Shown here: in pieces, positions 41,957 through 49,821 of the stretch
Numbering within the stretch: position 1 is the first letter of the stretch
Layout of the letters: each line of letters begins with the position of its first letter
NCBI RefSeq assembly: GCF_019263705.2
Contig: NZ_JADQDK010000001.1
Span: 558,001-622,000, forward strand
Direction: 5' to 3'
DNA: 64,000 nucleotides
Source of the DNA: Pseudonocardia abyssalis
GTDB taxonomy: Bacteria; Actinomycetota; Actinomycetes; Mycobacteriales; Pseudonocardiaceae
Program-made: the position numbers and the translations under genes
Notes under the pieces: model-generated
The model's input: only the letters and a program-made list of their open reading frames with translations
The model's database searches: none
Told to the model about the DNA's origin: nothing

Positions 41957-43261
41957 TCACGCTCGTCGCTGGATCGGCGACGCGGGGGAGGTCGGCAGGA
42001 GCAGTTCGAAGGTGGTGGGGTCGGGTTCCTGCAGCCGCAGACGGGCCCCTTCGGCATCAGCCAGTGTCCGGGCCAGCGCCAGCCCGATCCCGGTGCCGCC
42101 CGCGCCGGGCTGTCGGCGGTGGAACATCTGATCTGCCGAGCGTGCGACGGAGCCGGTGTCGGCGACGGTGACGACGACCCCCTGCGCCACGCGTCGCGCG
42201 GCGAGCGCGACGCTGCCGGCGCCGTGGTGCAGGGCGTTGTCGAGCAGGACGTCGAGGACGTGAGCGAGCGCGGTGGCGGAGGCATGCACGTCGACGCCGG
42301 CGCCGTCGTCGACGTGCAGGCGGCGCCCGGCCCGGTGGAAGGCGCTCGCCCAACGCTGCTCGGCGTCGGTCAGCAGCCGGTCGACCGGGATCGGTGCGCG
42401 CGCGGAGTGGTCGTCGCGGGCGAGGGTGAGCAGCTGCGTGACCGTTGCGGTCATCCGGTCGAGTGCCTCGAGCGTCTCGTGCAGGACGGCGGTGCGATCG
42501 GCACGGGGGACCATCAGCTCGGTCTCGACCACGACCTTGGCGGCGGCGAGCGGGGTCTTGAGCTGGTGTGAGGCGTCAGCGGAGAAGGCCCGTTCGCGTT
42601 CGACGAGGCGCCCGATCCGCTCGGCGGCCGAGTCGACGGCAGCGGCGACCTGGTCGAGCTCGGGCAGGCCGCTACGCGGTGCGGTGACAGTGAAGTCACC
42701 GTCGCCGAGGCGGCCCGCCGCGCTGCGCAACCGGTCGAGCGGAAGCAACAGTCGCCGGAACAGCCACGATCCGGCCACGGCGGCGATTGCGATGGCGGCC
42801 AGGGCGAGACCGAGGATCCCGGCGATCGCGTCGCGGGTCCGGGCGAAGCTCTCGGCCAGCGGTTCGGTGACCCGGACGGCGCCGGTGACCTCGCCACCGC
42901 CCGGGCCCAGCGCAACGGCACCGATGATCTCGTCGCCGATCACACCGGCCGCGGCGGTCTGGGTGAGCGCGGCGGCGACCACCGGATCGGCGGTGGCCGG
43001 GCCGTCCCCGGCCACCCGTCGGCCGGCACGGTCGTAGACGGCATAGAAGTGCTCGGACTCCCCGTCCCCGAGCTGGGGCATCTCGATGACGCCGAACGCC
43101 GGATCGGGGATCCGGTGGGCCGCGACGGCGGCCATCCGCTGGAGCTCGAGGAGGTCCTCGGCGCGACTCTGGTCGCGGACCAGGAGCGAGAACGGCACGA
43201 ACAGAACCGCGATCCCGAGGGCGCAGACCGCGACGGCGGTGAGCAGGATCCGCCGCCTCAT
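41957..43261 (-). CDS. sensor histidine kinase
   Basis: This 434-residue kinase has helices at about 5-28 and 145-170 around a small extracytoplasmic domain. HAMP (about 170-220), HisKA (ERAFSADASHQLKTPLAAA, His near 234) and HATPase (VLLDNALHHGAG, GTGIGLALARTLADAEG) follow. In the HATPase the DxGxG box is degraded (VADTGSVARS). It overlaps its regulator by 4 bp. The pair is closely related in style to the kinase at 54733. Confidence 0.9.
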   Translation of the reverse strand: MRRRILLTAVAVCALGIAVLFVPFSLLVRDQSRAEDLLELQRMAAVAAHRIPDPAFGVIEMPQLGDGESEHFYAVYDRAGRRVAGDGPATADPVVAAALTQTAAAGVIGDEIIGAVALGPGGGEVTGAVRVTEPLAESFARTRDAIAGILGLALAAIAIAAVAGSWLFRRLLLPLDRLRSAAGRLGDGDFTVTAPRSGLPELDQVAAAVDSAAERIGRLVERERAFSADASHQLKTPLAAAKVVVETELMVPRADRTAVLHETLEALDRMTATVTQLLTLARDDHSARAPIPVDRLLTDAEQRWASAFHRAGRRLHVDDGAGVDVHASATALAHVLDVLLDNALHHGAGSVALAARRVAQGVVVTVADTGSVARSADQMFHRRQPGAGGTGIGLALARTLADAEGARLRLQEPDPTTFELLLPTSPASPIQRRA

Positions 43262-43956
43262 ATCCGGATCATGGGGGTCTCCAGCCGGTAGCCGACGCCG
43301 CGCAGGGCGGTGATCCGGCTGGGCATGCCCGGCTCCTCACCCAGGCGTCGGCGCAGGCTGGCCACGTGCACGTCGAGGGTCTTCGTCGAGCCGTTCCAGT
43401 GCTCGTCCCAGACGTCGGACATGAGTTGCTCGCGCGTGACGACCTCCCCGGCCGAGCGGACCAACCGTGCCAGCAGGTCGAACTCCCTGGCGCGCAGCTC
43501 GACCTCACCGCCCGCGGTCCAGGCCCGCCGGGCGGCGACGTCGACCCGCAGGTCCCCGACCCCGATGACCCGGCCCTGTTCGTCGTGTTCCCGGGCGGCG
43601 CGCAGGTGTGCGTGGACCCGCGCGAGCAGCTCGGCGAGCCGGAACGGCTTGGTGACGTAGTCCACCGCCCCGGCGTGCAGGCCGGTGACGACGTCCGCCT
43701 CCTCGGCCCGGGCGGTCAACATGACGATCGGCAACCCTGGCCTGCTGGTGAGCATCGCCCGGGCCAGGTCGATCCCGTCGGTGTCGGGCAGGCCGAGATC
43801 GAGCAGCACGAGGTCGACGGCACCGTCGCGGACCCGGGGCAGCGCGGTGGCGCCGTCGCCCACGCGCTCGGCGATGTAGCCACTGGCCTCGAGCGCCCGC
43901 TGCAGGCTGGGACCGATCAGGTCGTCGTCCTCCACGATCAACACCCGGGGGCTCAC
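43258..43956 (-). CDS. OmpR/PhoB-family response regulator
   Basis: This 232-residue protein (GTG start) has receiver Asp53 (LVLLDLGL), Lys in YVTKPFR, and a winged helix with DEHWNGSTKTLDVHVASLRR. A TAGGGT -10 sits 7 bases before the GTG, so the mRNA is probably leaderless. An IS4-type element is inserted just upstream and separates the gene from its original upstream sequence and from the membrane protein at 45550-45933, with which it may have formed an operon (original gap about 33 bp). Confidence 0.9.
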   Translation of the reverse strand: MSPRVLIVEDDDLIGPSLQRALEASGYIAERVGDGATALPRVRDGAVDLVLLDLGLPDTDGIDLARAMLTSRPGLPIVMLTARAEEADVVTGLHAGAVDYVTKPFRLAELLARVHAHLRAAREHDEQGRVIGVGDLRVDVAARRAWTAGGEVELRAREFDLLARLVRSAGEVVTREQLMSDVWDEHWNGSTKTLDVHVASLRRRLGEEPGMPSRITALRGVGYRLETPMIRI

Positions 43957-43963
43957 CAGAGCT

Positions 43964-43973
43964 ACCCTAGTCC
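43964..43973. repeat. target-site duplication, left copy
   Basis: ACCCTAGTCC, identical to 45524-45533 on the other side of the insertion element. The first six bases are the -10 (TAGGGT on the minus strand) of the regulator promoter. Confidence 0.9.
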
Positions 43974-45523
43974 CAAAGCCGTTCAGTTAGTCCGGTGGCT
44001 GGGCTGTCAAGATCGGTTCTATCTCGATGGTGATCAGCGCGGGGCGGCTGGGGCCGCGGTGGCGGCCTTTGGCGGTGCTGGCGACGTACTTGGAGATCGC
44101 GCGTTTGACCACGCGCGGGTTGGTTCGGACTCGGCGGGCGGGCAGGAGCTGGTCCAGGACGTGGCGGCCGATCGTGCCGACGAGGTCGAGCACGGTGTCG
44201 GCGATGATGCCGGCGGCGGCGATGAGCTGGTCACGGGCGGCGTGGCGGGCGACGGTGAAGCTACCGCGGTCGGGATCGACGTCGGCTCGGTGCAGAGTGG
44301 TGTCGCTGATCGCGATCCGCAGCACCTGGTAGGTGATCAGCAGGGCGTAGATCTCCTGGGCGACCCCGGTCGGGGTGCGTGAGCGCAGGACCCGCCCGCC
44401 CAGGCTGGTGGACTTGAGCTCGGCGAAGCAGGTCTCGATCTCCCAGCGTTCGTGGTAGAGCCCGACGATCTCGACCGCGGGCACGTCGGGGTCGAGCACG
44501 GTGGTGACCAGCCGGTAGGTCTCGGTCCGGGCGCTGTCGCTGGTGGTGATCGTGACCTTGGCGGTGACCACTCGGACCTCGACCCGGCCGATCCGGGACA
44601 CCGACGACCCGTCGGCCAGCGTGCGGCAGATCGGGAGTCGGCGGTGGTTCTTGACCCGGACCAGCACGTCCGCGCCGGTCGCGGCCAGTGCGGTGATCCA
44701 GTCGGCGGCGGCGAAGTTGCGGTCGGCGAGCACGATCATCCCGGCCCGGGTCGATGCGAGCAGCTGTGGGGCGTAGCCGAGTTCACCGACCCGGTCGGTG
44801 CCGAACACCGCGTCGATGATCGTGCGGGTGCCGCACGCCACCAGCGCCAGAACCCGCACCATCGGATAGCCGGTGGTGGTGCCGTGCGAGCTGCCGCCCT
44901 TGCTGAACTCGGTCAGGTTCGCCGGGGTGTCCGGGCAGCACAGGATGGTGCCGTCCACCGCGGTGACCAACCGGCCCCGCCAGAACACTCCCGGGCGGGC
45001 GGCGCGGGCGGCGCCGATCTGCACACAGCCGGTCTCGGCGCCGCGCAGCAGGTCGAACAGCACCCGCAACGGCGCCACCCCCACCCGGGCTCGGGCGGCG
45101 GCCAACGCGCTCGCGCTCGGGGTGGCCACCCCCAGCCCGTCCAGGCCCGTGCACAGCCGCGCCCAGACCTGTGACCAGCCGATCTCGGTGAACAACCCGG
45201 CCGCGAGCAGGAGGTAGACCACCACCCGCGAGGGCAACAACCGCAGCCGCCGCTGCACGCTGTGGGTCTCGACCAACGCGGCATCGACCATCTCGAAGGG
45301 CACAATCCGGGTCAACTCGCCCAGATGACCAGGAGCGAAACACCCACCGGCCACGGTGACGACCCGGGTGATGACAGAATTCGCGCTCAGCGGAGCTCCC
45401 GGTGGTGTCGAGGCTGTCTTGGAGGACGCCCTCTCCTACCGGAGCTCCGCTCCCATCTCCGGCAACGACACGCCGCAACAAGATCCTTGACCAGCAGCCG
45501 CGACCGCTAACTGAACGGCTTTG
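43974..45523 (-). mobile_element. IS4-type insertion sequence, complete, 1550 bp
   Basis: It is bounded by perfect 17-bp inverted repeats CAAAGCCGTTCAGTTAG (43974-43990) and CTAACTGAACGGCTTTG (45507-45523), flanked by a 10-bp direct duplication ACCCTAGTCC. It contains one intact transposase gene whose stop codon lies inside the left inverted repeat. Perfect ends and duplication indicate recent insertion and probable mobility. Confidence 0.93.
43987..45354 (-). CDS. IS4-family DDE transposase
   Basis: This 455-residue transposase has an N-terminal DUF4372/IS4-type domain (ALVETHSVQRRLRLLPSRVV), catalytic Asp in LVTAVDGTILCCPD, second Asp in GMIVLADRNFAAADW and the YREK-like Glu box VGLYHERWEIETCFAELK. 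It is full length and shows no frameshift. The start is GTG 45354; ATG 45291 is possible. It is read in the same direction as the regulator it separates. Confidence 0.92.
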   Translation of the reverse strand: MAGGCFAPGHLGELTRIVPFEMVDAALVETHSVQRRLRLLPSRVVVYLLLAAGLFTEIGWSQVWARLCTGLDGLGVATPSASALAAARARVGVAPLRVLFDLLRGAETGCVQIGAARAARPGVFWRGRLVTAVDGTILCCPDTPANLTEFSKGGSSHGTTTGYPMVRVLALVACGTRTIIDAVFGTDRVGELGYAPQLLASTRAGMIVLADRNFAAADWITALAATGADVLVRVKNHRRLPICRTLADGSSVSRIGRVEVRVVTAKVTITTSDSARTETYRLVTTVLDPDVPAVEIVGLYHERWEIETCFAELKSTSLGGRVLRSRTPTGVAQEIYALLITYQVLRIAISDTTLHRADVDPDRGSFTVARHAARDQLIAAAGIIADTVLDLVGTIGRHVLDQLLPARRVRTNPRVVKRAISKYVASTAKGRHRGPSRPALITIEIEPILTAQPPD

Positions 45524-45533
45524 ACCCTAGTCC
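45524..45533. repeat. target-site duplication, right copy
   Basis: ACCCTAGTCC, right-hand copy of the IS4-type insertion duplication. Confidence 0.9.
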
Positions 45534-45549
45534 GGGCCCGGGCGGGCGG

Positions 45550-45933
45550 TCAGAACCGCCTGGCGCCGACCGGTCGCGTCGCCGTCACCGTGCGGTAGGC
45601 GAAGAGCCCCAGGAACGCCAACTCGACCACCAGCGCCGGGATTCCCTCGGTGACGTCAGGAGAGAGGTACCCGAGCAGGCCGGCGGTGCGGCTGACCAGG
45701 AAGCCCACGATCATGCCGGCCGAGAGCACACCGCCCACCGCCCACGCCGCGGAGTCGTCACGGCCCCACAGGCGGTAGGCCGCCCAGCCGGTGCCGGCCG
45801 CGGCGACCAGGAACGACACGCCCAGCCACGGCAGCTCGGCCAGGTACTCGGGGACCAGCACCAGGTGCAGGATCCCGGCCAGGGCCACCGCCACCGCGGC
45901 GGCACGACGGATCGTTCGGGTCTTCGCGGGCAT
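45550..45933 (-). CDS. small four-helix membrane protein
   Basis: This 127-residue protein starts at ATG 45933 behind AGGAG. Four helices are visible (AAAVAVALAGILHLVLVP, WLGVSFLVAAAGTGWAAY, AWAVGGVLSAGMIVGFLV, LVVELAFLGLFAYRTV). The first helix carries a His (ILHLVLVPEYLAE), a pattern seen in small DoxX-like or DUF4345-like proteins, but I do not assign a family. It originally ended about 33 bp before the response regulator now cut off by the IS element. Confidence 0.65.
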   Translation of the reverse strand: MPAKTRTIRRAAAVAVALAGILHLVLVPEYLAELPWLGVSFLVAAAGTGWAAYRLWGRDDSAAWAVGGVLSAGMIVGFLVSRTAGLLGYLSPDVTEGIPALVVELAFLGLFAYRTVTATRPVGARRF

Positions 45934-46101
45934 CACGGACTCCTGGGGTTCGTCGGGGTCACCCGCCGGGCAGCGGTGGGACCGGTGACGACGGTGCCGC
46001 ATCGTCGGCCAAGCACCGCGCCGCGCACGGTGAGGCCGCGGTTCGGACTTCTCACACCGGCTGCACACCGTCGCTGGGGCGTGCGCTAGCCCAGCACTGC
46101 C

Positions 46102-46107
46102 TAGCGT
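46102..46107 (+). promoter_or_regulatory. -10 element for the flavinylation operon
   Basis: TAGCGT in the context GCCTAGCGTCGGAG, 43 bases before ATG 46151. Confidence 0.4.
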
Positions 46108-46150
46108 CGGAGTGGCTGGCGGGAGCGTCCGCGCCGGCCGAGGAGGTCTC

Positions 46151-47527
46151 ATGTCGAGCGTGCTCGATGCACCCGTGCATGCACGGGCGGAGTTCCGCCA
46201 TCGCCGCGAGCACCGGAACGGGACCGCGAGCCTGCTGCTCGCGCTGGGTGGAGTGAACGTCGGCATCGTGCTGGCCCTCGGGGTCTCCCGCCTGGGTATC
46301 GATGCGGCCGCACCAGGCGGGCTGGCCCTGTGGGGCGGCCGGATGACCGGGTTGCTGGCCGAGGTGTTCGTGCTGGCGCAGGTGCTGCTCGCGGCCCGGG
46401 TGCCGTGGCTGGAGGCGGCCGTCGGCCAGGACCGGCTGCTGCGCTGGCATCGCGCGCTGGGCCCGGCGACCCTGGCCGCGGTGCTCGCCCACCCGGTGCT
46501 GATCGCGGTGGCCTACAGCGCCCGGGACGGCAGCGGATGGTGGTCGCAGCTGTGGACGCTGGGCGGCGACTACCTCGACGCGACGGTCGCCGTCGGGCTG
46601 CTGCTGGTGGCCGCGGTGGTATCAGTCGGGGCGGTGCGCCGGTTCCTGCCCTACGAGGGCTGGCACCTGCTGCACCTGGGCACCTACGCCGCGGTGCTGC
46701 TGGCGTTCGGTCACCAGCTCGACGCCGGCACCGTGGTGCTGGACGGCCCGGTGCTGCGGGCCTGGTGGGCCGCGCAACTCGTCATCGTGCTCGCCGCGGT
46801 GCTGATCTACCGGGTCGTGCTGCCGATGTGGCGCACGGCGCGTCACCGGGTCCGGGTCGACGCCGTGGTGGCTGAGGCCCCGGGCGTGGTGTCGGTGCAT
46901 CTGCGCGGGCGTGACCTCGACCGGCTCGCCATCCGCGGCGGGCAGTTCCTGCGCTGGCGGTTCCTGACCGCGGACGGCTGGTGGCGCAGCCACCCGTTCA
47001 GCGTGTCCGCAGTACCCGGCGGGGACGGGATGCGGCTGACGGCGCGTCTGGTCGGCGAGGGCACCGCGGCGCTGGCCCGGCTGCGGCCGGGAACCCGCGT
47101 GGCCTTCGAGGGCCCCTACGGCGTGCTGACCCGCGACGCCCGCACCCGCCCCCGGGTCCTGCTGGTGGGGGCCGGCTCCGGGATCGCACCGATCCGGGCG
47201 CTGCTGGAAGACCTGCCGCGCGACGTCGACGCAGTGGTGGTGCAGCGCGCGTCCACCGTCGCCGACGCCGTCCTGCACGGCGAGCTGCGGCGGATCGCAG
47301 CCGCCCGCCCGGCGGTGCGGGTGCACCTGGTCACCGGGCCGCGCGGACCGGCGACCTCGCCCGGCCGGTCACTGGGACCGGCGCAGCTCCTCGCGATGGT
47401 CCCGGACATCGGGCAGCGCGAGGCCTACCTATGCGGGCCGCCCGGCCTGACCGCCGACCTCGTCGCGACGCTGCGCGGCCTGGGCGTCGCGCCCGCACAC
47501 CTGCACTCCGAGACGTTCCACCTGTGA
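46151..47527 (+). CDS. ferric reductase-like flavocytochrome
   Basis: This 458-residue protein starts at ATG 46151 behind GAGGAGG. Six helices hold heme-ligand His pairs (LRWHRALGPATLAAVLAHP and GWHLLHLGTYAAVLLAFGH, about 95-200). A cytosolic FAD domain (GGQFLRWRF, HPFSVSAVP) and NAD(P)H domain (VLLVGAGSGIAPIRALLEDL, YLCGPPGLTADL) follow. Electrons would move from NAD(P)H across the membrane to an extracytosolic acceptor. The next two genes, an FMN-binding protein and ApbE, supply a covalently flavinylated acceptor, so the three form one electron-transfer unit. Confidence 0.88.
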   Translation: MSSVLDAPVHARAEFRHRREHRNGTASLLLALGGVNVGIVLALGVSRLGIDAAAPGGLALWGGRMTGLLAEVFVLAQVLLAARVPWLEAAVGQDRLLRWHRALGPATLAAVLAHPVLIAVAYSARDGSGWWSQLWTLGGDYLDATVAVGLLLVAAVVSVGAVRRFLPYEGWHLLHLGTYAAVLLAFGHQLDAGTVVLDGPVLRAWWAAQLVIVLAAVLIYRVVLPMWRTARHRVRVDAVVAEAPGVVSVHLRGRDLDRLAIRGGQFLRWRFLTADGWWRSHPFSVSAVPGGDGMRLTARLVGEGTAALARLRPGTRVAFEGPYGVLTRDARTRPRVLLVGAGSGIAPIRALLEDLPRDVDAVVVQRASTVADAVLHGELRRIAAARPAVRVHLVTGPRGPATSPGRSLGPAQLLAMVPDIGQREAYLCGPPGLTADLVATLRGLGVAPAHLHSETFHL

Positions 47528-47553
47528 TCCACTGCTCCAGCCTGGAGGCACCG

Positions 47554-48027
47554 ATGCATCCCGTCCGCACCACCGTGGTCGGCGTCGCCGCCGGCCTGGC
47601 GATCGCACTCCCGATCCTGACGACCTACGGGGCGCTCACCGGTGCCGCGGACCCGGTGGCGCGGGTGGTGGTGAGCGCCCCGGCGGTGCCCGGTGCGCCG
47701 ACCACCTCGGCGTCCCCGGCCCCGGCTGTCGTGGTGGCGACGGGGCCGGTCGTGCGCAACGACTACGGCCCGGTCCAGGTCGAGGTGACCCTCACCGGTG
47801 ACCGGATCACCGCTGTGCGGGCCGTGGCGCTGCCGACCGGTGGGACGTCCGGGGAGATCAGCCGCTACGCCGAGCCCCGGCTGGCGCAGCAGGCCCTCGA
47901 CCGGCAGGGCTCCGGGATCGACACCGTGTCCGGGGCCACCTACACCAGCGCCGGGTACCGGAGCAGCCTGCAGGCCGCGCTCGACGCGGCCCGCGCCCCC
48001 GCGACCACTGCCGGGGGTGGAGCGTGA
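47554..48027 (+). CDS. extracytosolic FMN-binding-domain protein (ApbE substrate)
   Basis: This 157-residue protein starts at ATG 47554 behind CTGGAGGCACC (GTG 47524 is possible). A signal or anchor helix (about 5-28) and Pro/Ala linker precede the FMN_bind domain (about 65-150) with the flavinylation motif TVSGATYTSAGYRSSL. ApbE attaches FMN through a phosphoester to the Thr in SGATYT. The gene lies between the flavocytochrome and apbE and overlaps apbE by 4 bp. Confidence 0.85.
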   Translation: MHPVRTTVVGVAAGLAIALPILTTYGALTGAADPVARVVVSAPAVPGAPTTSASPAPAVVVATGPVVRNDYGPVQVEVTLTGDRITAVRAVALPTGGTSGEISRYAEPRLAQQALDRQGSGIDTVSGATYTSAGYRSSLQAALDAARAPATTAGGGA

Positions 48028-48833
48028 CGGGTGTGGTGCACGTCGAGCACGTCATGGGCACGGTCGTCACCGTCGATCTGCGCGGTCCGGCCGATCTGCG
48101 CGGTGCGGCCGGCTCGGCAGCCGCGGTCGCCGCCGCGATGAACGTCCTGCACGAGACCGACCGCATCCTGAGCCCGTGGAAGCCCGGCAGCGACGTGAGC
48201 CGGCTCCGGGCCGGGCTGTTCGCCCGGGGAGAGGGCCATCCCTGGACGGGGGAGGTCGACGAGCAGTGCCGGCGGGCCCGGGACCTGACCCGGGGATGGT
48301 TCGATCCGTGGCGCATGCCCGGTGGCTACGACCCGACCGGGTTGGTGAAGGGCTGGGCCGCGCAGCGCGCCGCCGCGGAACTCACCGCCCGCGGGTGCAC
48401 CGACCATGCGGTCAACGCCGGCGGTGATGTCTGCGTGCGCGGCACCGCGGACCCGGCCGGCGCGCCGGGATGGCGGATCGGGGTCGTCGACCCGCACGAC
48501 CGGACCCGCATCCTCGACACCGTCACGGTGTGTGGCGGGGCCGTGGCCACCTCCGGCGGGTACGAGCGCGGCTCGCTCGCCGTCGATCCCCGCAGCGGCG
48601 GAGTGGTCACCAGGCTGGCCTCGGCCACTGTCGTCGGTCCCGACCTCGGCCTCGCCGACGCCCTCGCCACCGCCGCGTCCGCGGCCGGCCCGGCCGCCCT
48701 CGACTGGCTCGACACCGTCGCCGACTACGACGCGCTTCTCGTCACCATCGACGGGGACACGCTGGTCACGCCCGGATGGGCCCGGCGGGCCGCCCCGATC
48801 GGTCCGGGTTCCCGGTCGTACTCAGCGTCCTGA
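48024..48833 (+). CDS. apbE: FAD:protein FMN transferase ApbE
   Basis: This 269-residue protein has the ApbE fold: MGTVVTVDLRG at the N-terminus, HETDRILSPWKPGSDVSRL, GGYDPTGLVKGWAAQRA, HAVNAGGDVCVRG and a C-terminal VVGPDLGLADALATAA. It transfers FMN from FAD to Thr/Ser of extracytosolic targets. I see no signal peptide, so it is either cytosolic or exported by another path. The stop codon overlaps a PhoP-type box for the next gene. Confidence 0.88.
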   Translation: MTGVVHVEHVMGTVVTVDLRGPADLRGAAGSAAAVAAAMNVLHETDRILSPWKPGSDVSRLRAGLFARGEGHPWTGEVDEQCRRARDLTRGWFDPWRMPGGYDPTGLVKGWAAQRAAAELTARGCTDHAVNAGGDVCVRGTADPAGAPGWRIGVVDPHDRTRILDTVTVCGGAVATSGGYERGSLAVDPRSGGVVTRLASATVVGPDLGLADALATAASAAGPAALDWLDTVADYDALLVTIDGDTLVTPGWARRAAPIGPGSRSYSAS

Positions 48834-48837
48834 CAGG
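48820..48837 (+). promoter_or_regulatory. PhoP-type direct-repeat box
   Basis: ACTCAGCGTCCTGACAGG: heptamers ACTCAGC and TGACAGG with 4-base spacer, overlapping the apbE stop and 59 bp upstream of the acidic secreted gene. Confidence 0.5.
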
Positions 48838-48896
48838 AAGGCGCCGACACCCTCGGGGTCGTCCGGTGACCCGCACCGGCACATCGAGGAGGACAT

Positions 48897-49310
48897 GTGG
48901 ACATCAAGCGCAATCTGGTGGTCGGCACCCTGGCCGTTCTGACGCTCGGCGGGATCGGGGCCGGCACCGCGCTGGCCTCGACCCCGGCGCCCACCGTCCC
49001 GACGACCGCGGCCACCCAGGTCGCGGCCGTCCAGACGGGCCCCACCGGCCAGTCCGGCAACCAGGTCGGCCCGGGCACCGACACCCCCGAGCCCGGCGAC
49101 ACCGCCGACCAGCCCGGCCAGCAGGGCACCGACGCCCCGGAGCCCGGCGACACCGCCGACACCCCGCAGAGCGAGGCGGCGGAGGGCCCCGAGGCGCCCG
49201 ATGCCGGGGAGGCCGCAGCCGGGCCGGACACCGACGACGCCCAGCACGAGGCCACCGGCGACGAGGGCAACCACGCCGACGAGCCCGCAGGCTCCGCCAC
49301 CGGGAAGTGA
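48897..49310 (+). CDS. secreted acidic low-complexity protein
   Basis: This 137-residue protein starts at GTG 48897 behind GAGGAGGAC. The signal peptide (about 1-28, ending ALAST) is followed by a Pro/Thr/Ala segment and two copies of a TPEPGDTADQPGQQG-like unit (about 62-90). The rest is Glu/Asp/Ala/Gly-rich and ends in ATGK. No domain was recognised. It is a sixth-to-tenth kD-type surface or periplasmic filler similar in style to the acidic proteins near the window start; a PhoP-type box precedes it. Confidence 0.6.
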   Translation: MDIKRNLVVGTLAVLTLGGIGAGTALASTPAPTVPTTAATQVAAVQTGPTGQSGNQVGPGTDTPEPGDTADQPGQQGTDAPEPGDTADTPQSEAAEGPEAPDAGEAAAGPDTDDAQHEATGDEGNHADEPAGSATGK

Positions 49311-49337
49311 GGAGGTAACCGCCGATCCGGCGGCACC

Positions 49338-49374
49338 GTGGCCCGTCACCCGTCCGCATCGGGTGGCGGGCCAC
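49338..49374. terminator. hairpin terminator between convergent genes
   Basis: 15-bp arms (49338-49352 with 49360-49374) with one G:T pair and a 7-base loop. It lies between the plus-strand acidic gene and the minus-strand YggT gene and can serve both. Confidence 0.65.
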
Positions 49375-49393
49375 GCCGTATCCCGTCAGCCGA

Positions 49394-49675
49394 TCACAGG
49401 GTCAGCACGAGCTGACGTAGCAGGACCACCGCGAGGAACACGACGGGGAAGGCCAGGTCCAGGCCGACCGACCCGATCCGGACCGGGCGCAGCACACGGC
49501 GCACCGGCGCGAGCACCGGCTCGGTGACGGCGTGGGTGGCGCGGCGGGCCCCGCGCCGCCACCCGGGCTCCGGCCCGCCGGCCAGCACGCCGGCCCAGTC
49601 GACGACGAGCCGGGCGAACAGGGCGACCTGGAAGATCAGCAACAGCGTACCCAGCAGGACTCCGATGACGGTCAT
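49394..49675 (-). CDS. YggT family membrane protein
   Basis: This 93-residue protein has two helices (VIGVLLGTLLLIFQVALFAR and LDLAFPVVFLAVVLLRQLV) around the YggT signature ATHAVTEPVLAPVRRVLRPV. YggT proteins affect septation and osmotic resistance in other bacteria; in Gram-positives they often lie by sepF. Here it stands alone, preceded by a variant PhoP-type box. Confidence 0.82.
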   Translation of the reverse strand: MTVIGVLLGTLLLIFQVALFARLVVDWAGVLAGGPEPGWRRGARRATHAVTEPVLAPVRRVLRPVRIGSVGLDLAFPVVFLAVVLLRQLVLTL

Positions 49676-49727
49676 GTTGCACTCCTTGTAGTGGGTCGTT
49701 GCCCTGCTCCCAGCGTCACCGCTGCCG

Positions 49728-49745
49728 ATTGAGAGGACGCTGAGT
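49728..49745 (-). promoter_or_regulatory. PhoP-type direct-repeat box, variant
   Basis: Minus strand reads ACTCAGCGTCCTCTCAAT. The first heptamer and the spacer are canonical and the second differs at its end (TCTCAAT). It is upstream of YggT and also 77 bp upstream of the divergent glycosidase gene. Confidence 0.45.
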
Positions 49746-49808
49746 AGGCCGCGGAGCGCTTTCCCGTCCGCTAACCCTGAGCTGGGCGTCGGCGAATGCG
49801 TTCGCTCC

Positions 49809-49814
49809 TAGCGT
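49809..49814 (+). promoter_or_regulatory. -10 element, leaderless transcript
   Basis: TAGCGT in GCTCCTAGCGTCGCG, with ATG 49822 seven bases later. Transcription would begin at or next to the start codon. Confidence 0.55.
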
Positions 49815-49821
49815 CGCGACC

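Noticed and set aside
46041..46075. Possible further PhoP-type box (TCTCACACCGGCTGCACA) upstream of the flavocytochrome
   Set aside because: Spacing fits but neither heptamer keeps the CAGC core; too weak to list.
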